Assembly: GCA_017509755.1 (NCBI GenBank)
Contig: JAFWOY010000039.1
Coordinates: 62,001 to 126,000, forward strand
DNA from: Bacteroidales bacterium
GTDB taxonomy: Bacteria > Bacteroidota > Bacteroidia > Bacteroidales > UBA932
Direction: 5' to 3'
Length of the DNA stretch: 64,000 nt
Part shown: in pieces, positions 63,880-64,000 of the stretch
Numbering within the stretch: the stretch's first letter is position 1
Layout: every line of letters starts with the position of its first letter
Made by a program: the position numbers and the translations under genes
Notes under the pieces: model-generated
The model's input: only the letters and a program-made list of their open reading frames with translations
Database searches by the model: none
What the model was told of the DNA's origin: nothing

Positions 63880-63916
63880 ATCGTAAAATTATGGATTGGC
63901 ACGGTTTTTTACTTGG

Positions 63917-63924
63917 CAAAGATA
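63917..63924 (-). promoter_or_regulatory. -7 box for the DPP III gene
   Basis: TATCTTTG on the minus strand, about 37 nt upstream of the ATG at 63879. Confidence 0.6.
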
Positions 63925-63963
63925 CGGATTTTTTATATTATTGTCGTTTAAACCGGGATGCCT

Positions 63964-64000
63964 ATGAAACGCTCACTTTTCCTGCTGCTGGCCATGGCGT
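63964..64000 (+). CDS. Start of an exported protein (truncated by the window)
   Basis: Only MKRSLFLLLAMA is visible: the n-region and hydrophobic core of a signal peptide. An in-frame ATG two codons earlier (63958) is an alternative. Divergent from DPP III. The product cannot be identified. Confidence 0.5.
   Translation, partial: MKRSLFLLLAMA

Noticed and set aside
61912..63951. A 679-codon open frame on the plus strand opposite DPP III
   Set aside because: Antisense to a gene with intact HECLGH and EEARAD motifs; composition effect of high GC.

Overview
The window is chromosomal DNA from a GC-rich (roughly 58-60% by eye) member of the Bacteroidota, most likely Bacteroidales. Support: promoters of the TAnnTTTG type sit 15-30 nt upstream of many genes; Shine-Dalgarno sites are essentially absent; the ATP synthase operon has the order atpD-C-B-E-F-H-A-G with a signal-peptide-bearing AtpB and a short AtpC; and families typical of the phylum are common (GH92, BACON, DUF4831, DUF4832/4874, TlpA with DUF4369, MiaB, PepD, DPP III). 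I cannot name genus or species from sequence alone.

Layout. 1-2949: divergent miaB and an envelope/rpoN/osmC operon. 2950-8312: cysS, a cytoplasmic M3 peptidase, a small zinc-ribbon protein, ssb and an M48 lipoprotein peptidase. 8355-9637: a two-gene radical-SAM/SPASM plus small lipoprotein cassette. 9722-11931: tcdA and a Y-family DNA polymerase, coupled by a GTGA overlap. 11932-12462: tRNA-Gln and tRNA-Met embedded in structured repeats. 12578-23545: a tight collinear run of eight genes: an unknown protein, an HD hydrolase, two Tat-exported paralogs, a histidine acid phosphatase, a deacetylase-like protein, a DUF4874/DUF4832 protein and a GH31 enzyme. It looks like a secreted carbohydrate pathway without SusC/SusD. 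23546-23940 holds a decayed regulator remnant.

23992-35875: a lipoprotein, a cyanophycinase-like hydrolase, a secreted M3 peptidase, a YqeY protein, a NagZ-like GH3, a codB plus phosphoribosyltransferase pair, a LolA-like protein, and a ROK kinase/sugar transporter operon. 36000-42572: the complete F-type ATP synthase operon. 42631-45128: TlpA-like thioredoxin and M28 peptidase. 45129-53465 (minus): GH92 mannosidase, two tandem transglutaminase lipoproteins, and a cutC gene carrying an in-frame palindromic insertion. 53520-57248: DUF4831, pepD, rpsF-rpsR-rplI. 57418-64000: BACON lipoprotein, tmk operon, folP, DPP III and the start of another secreted protein.

The most unusual content is non-coding. 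At least three families of structured repeats occur in more than one copy within 64 kb: (1) a 116-149 bp nested palindromic element, once intergenic (32735-32850) and once in frame inside cutC (45577-45725), sharing a conserved core whose hairpins are preserved with different sequences; (2) a twin-hairpin element with a shared central spacer (28087-28200 and 32927-33041); (3) a hairpin-rich repeat that precedes each tRNA (11982-12340) and recurs in reverse orientation at 32605-32727. I recognise none of them as a named family. The palindromic element is reminiscent of the Rickettsia palindromic elements that insert in frame into genes. Many genes encode exported peptidases or glycan enzymes, which fits a host-associated or detrital heterotroph living on proteins and glycans.
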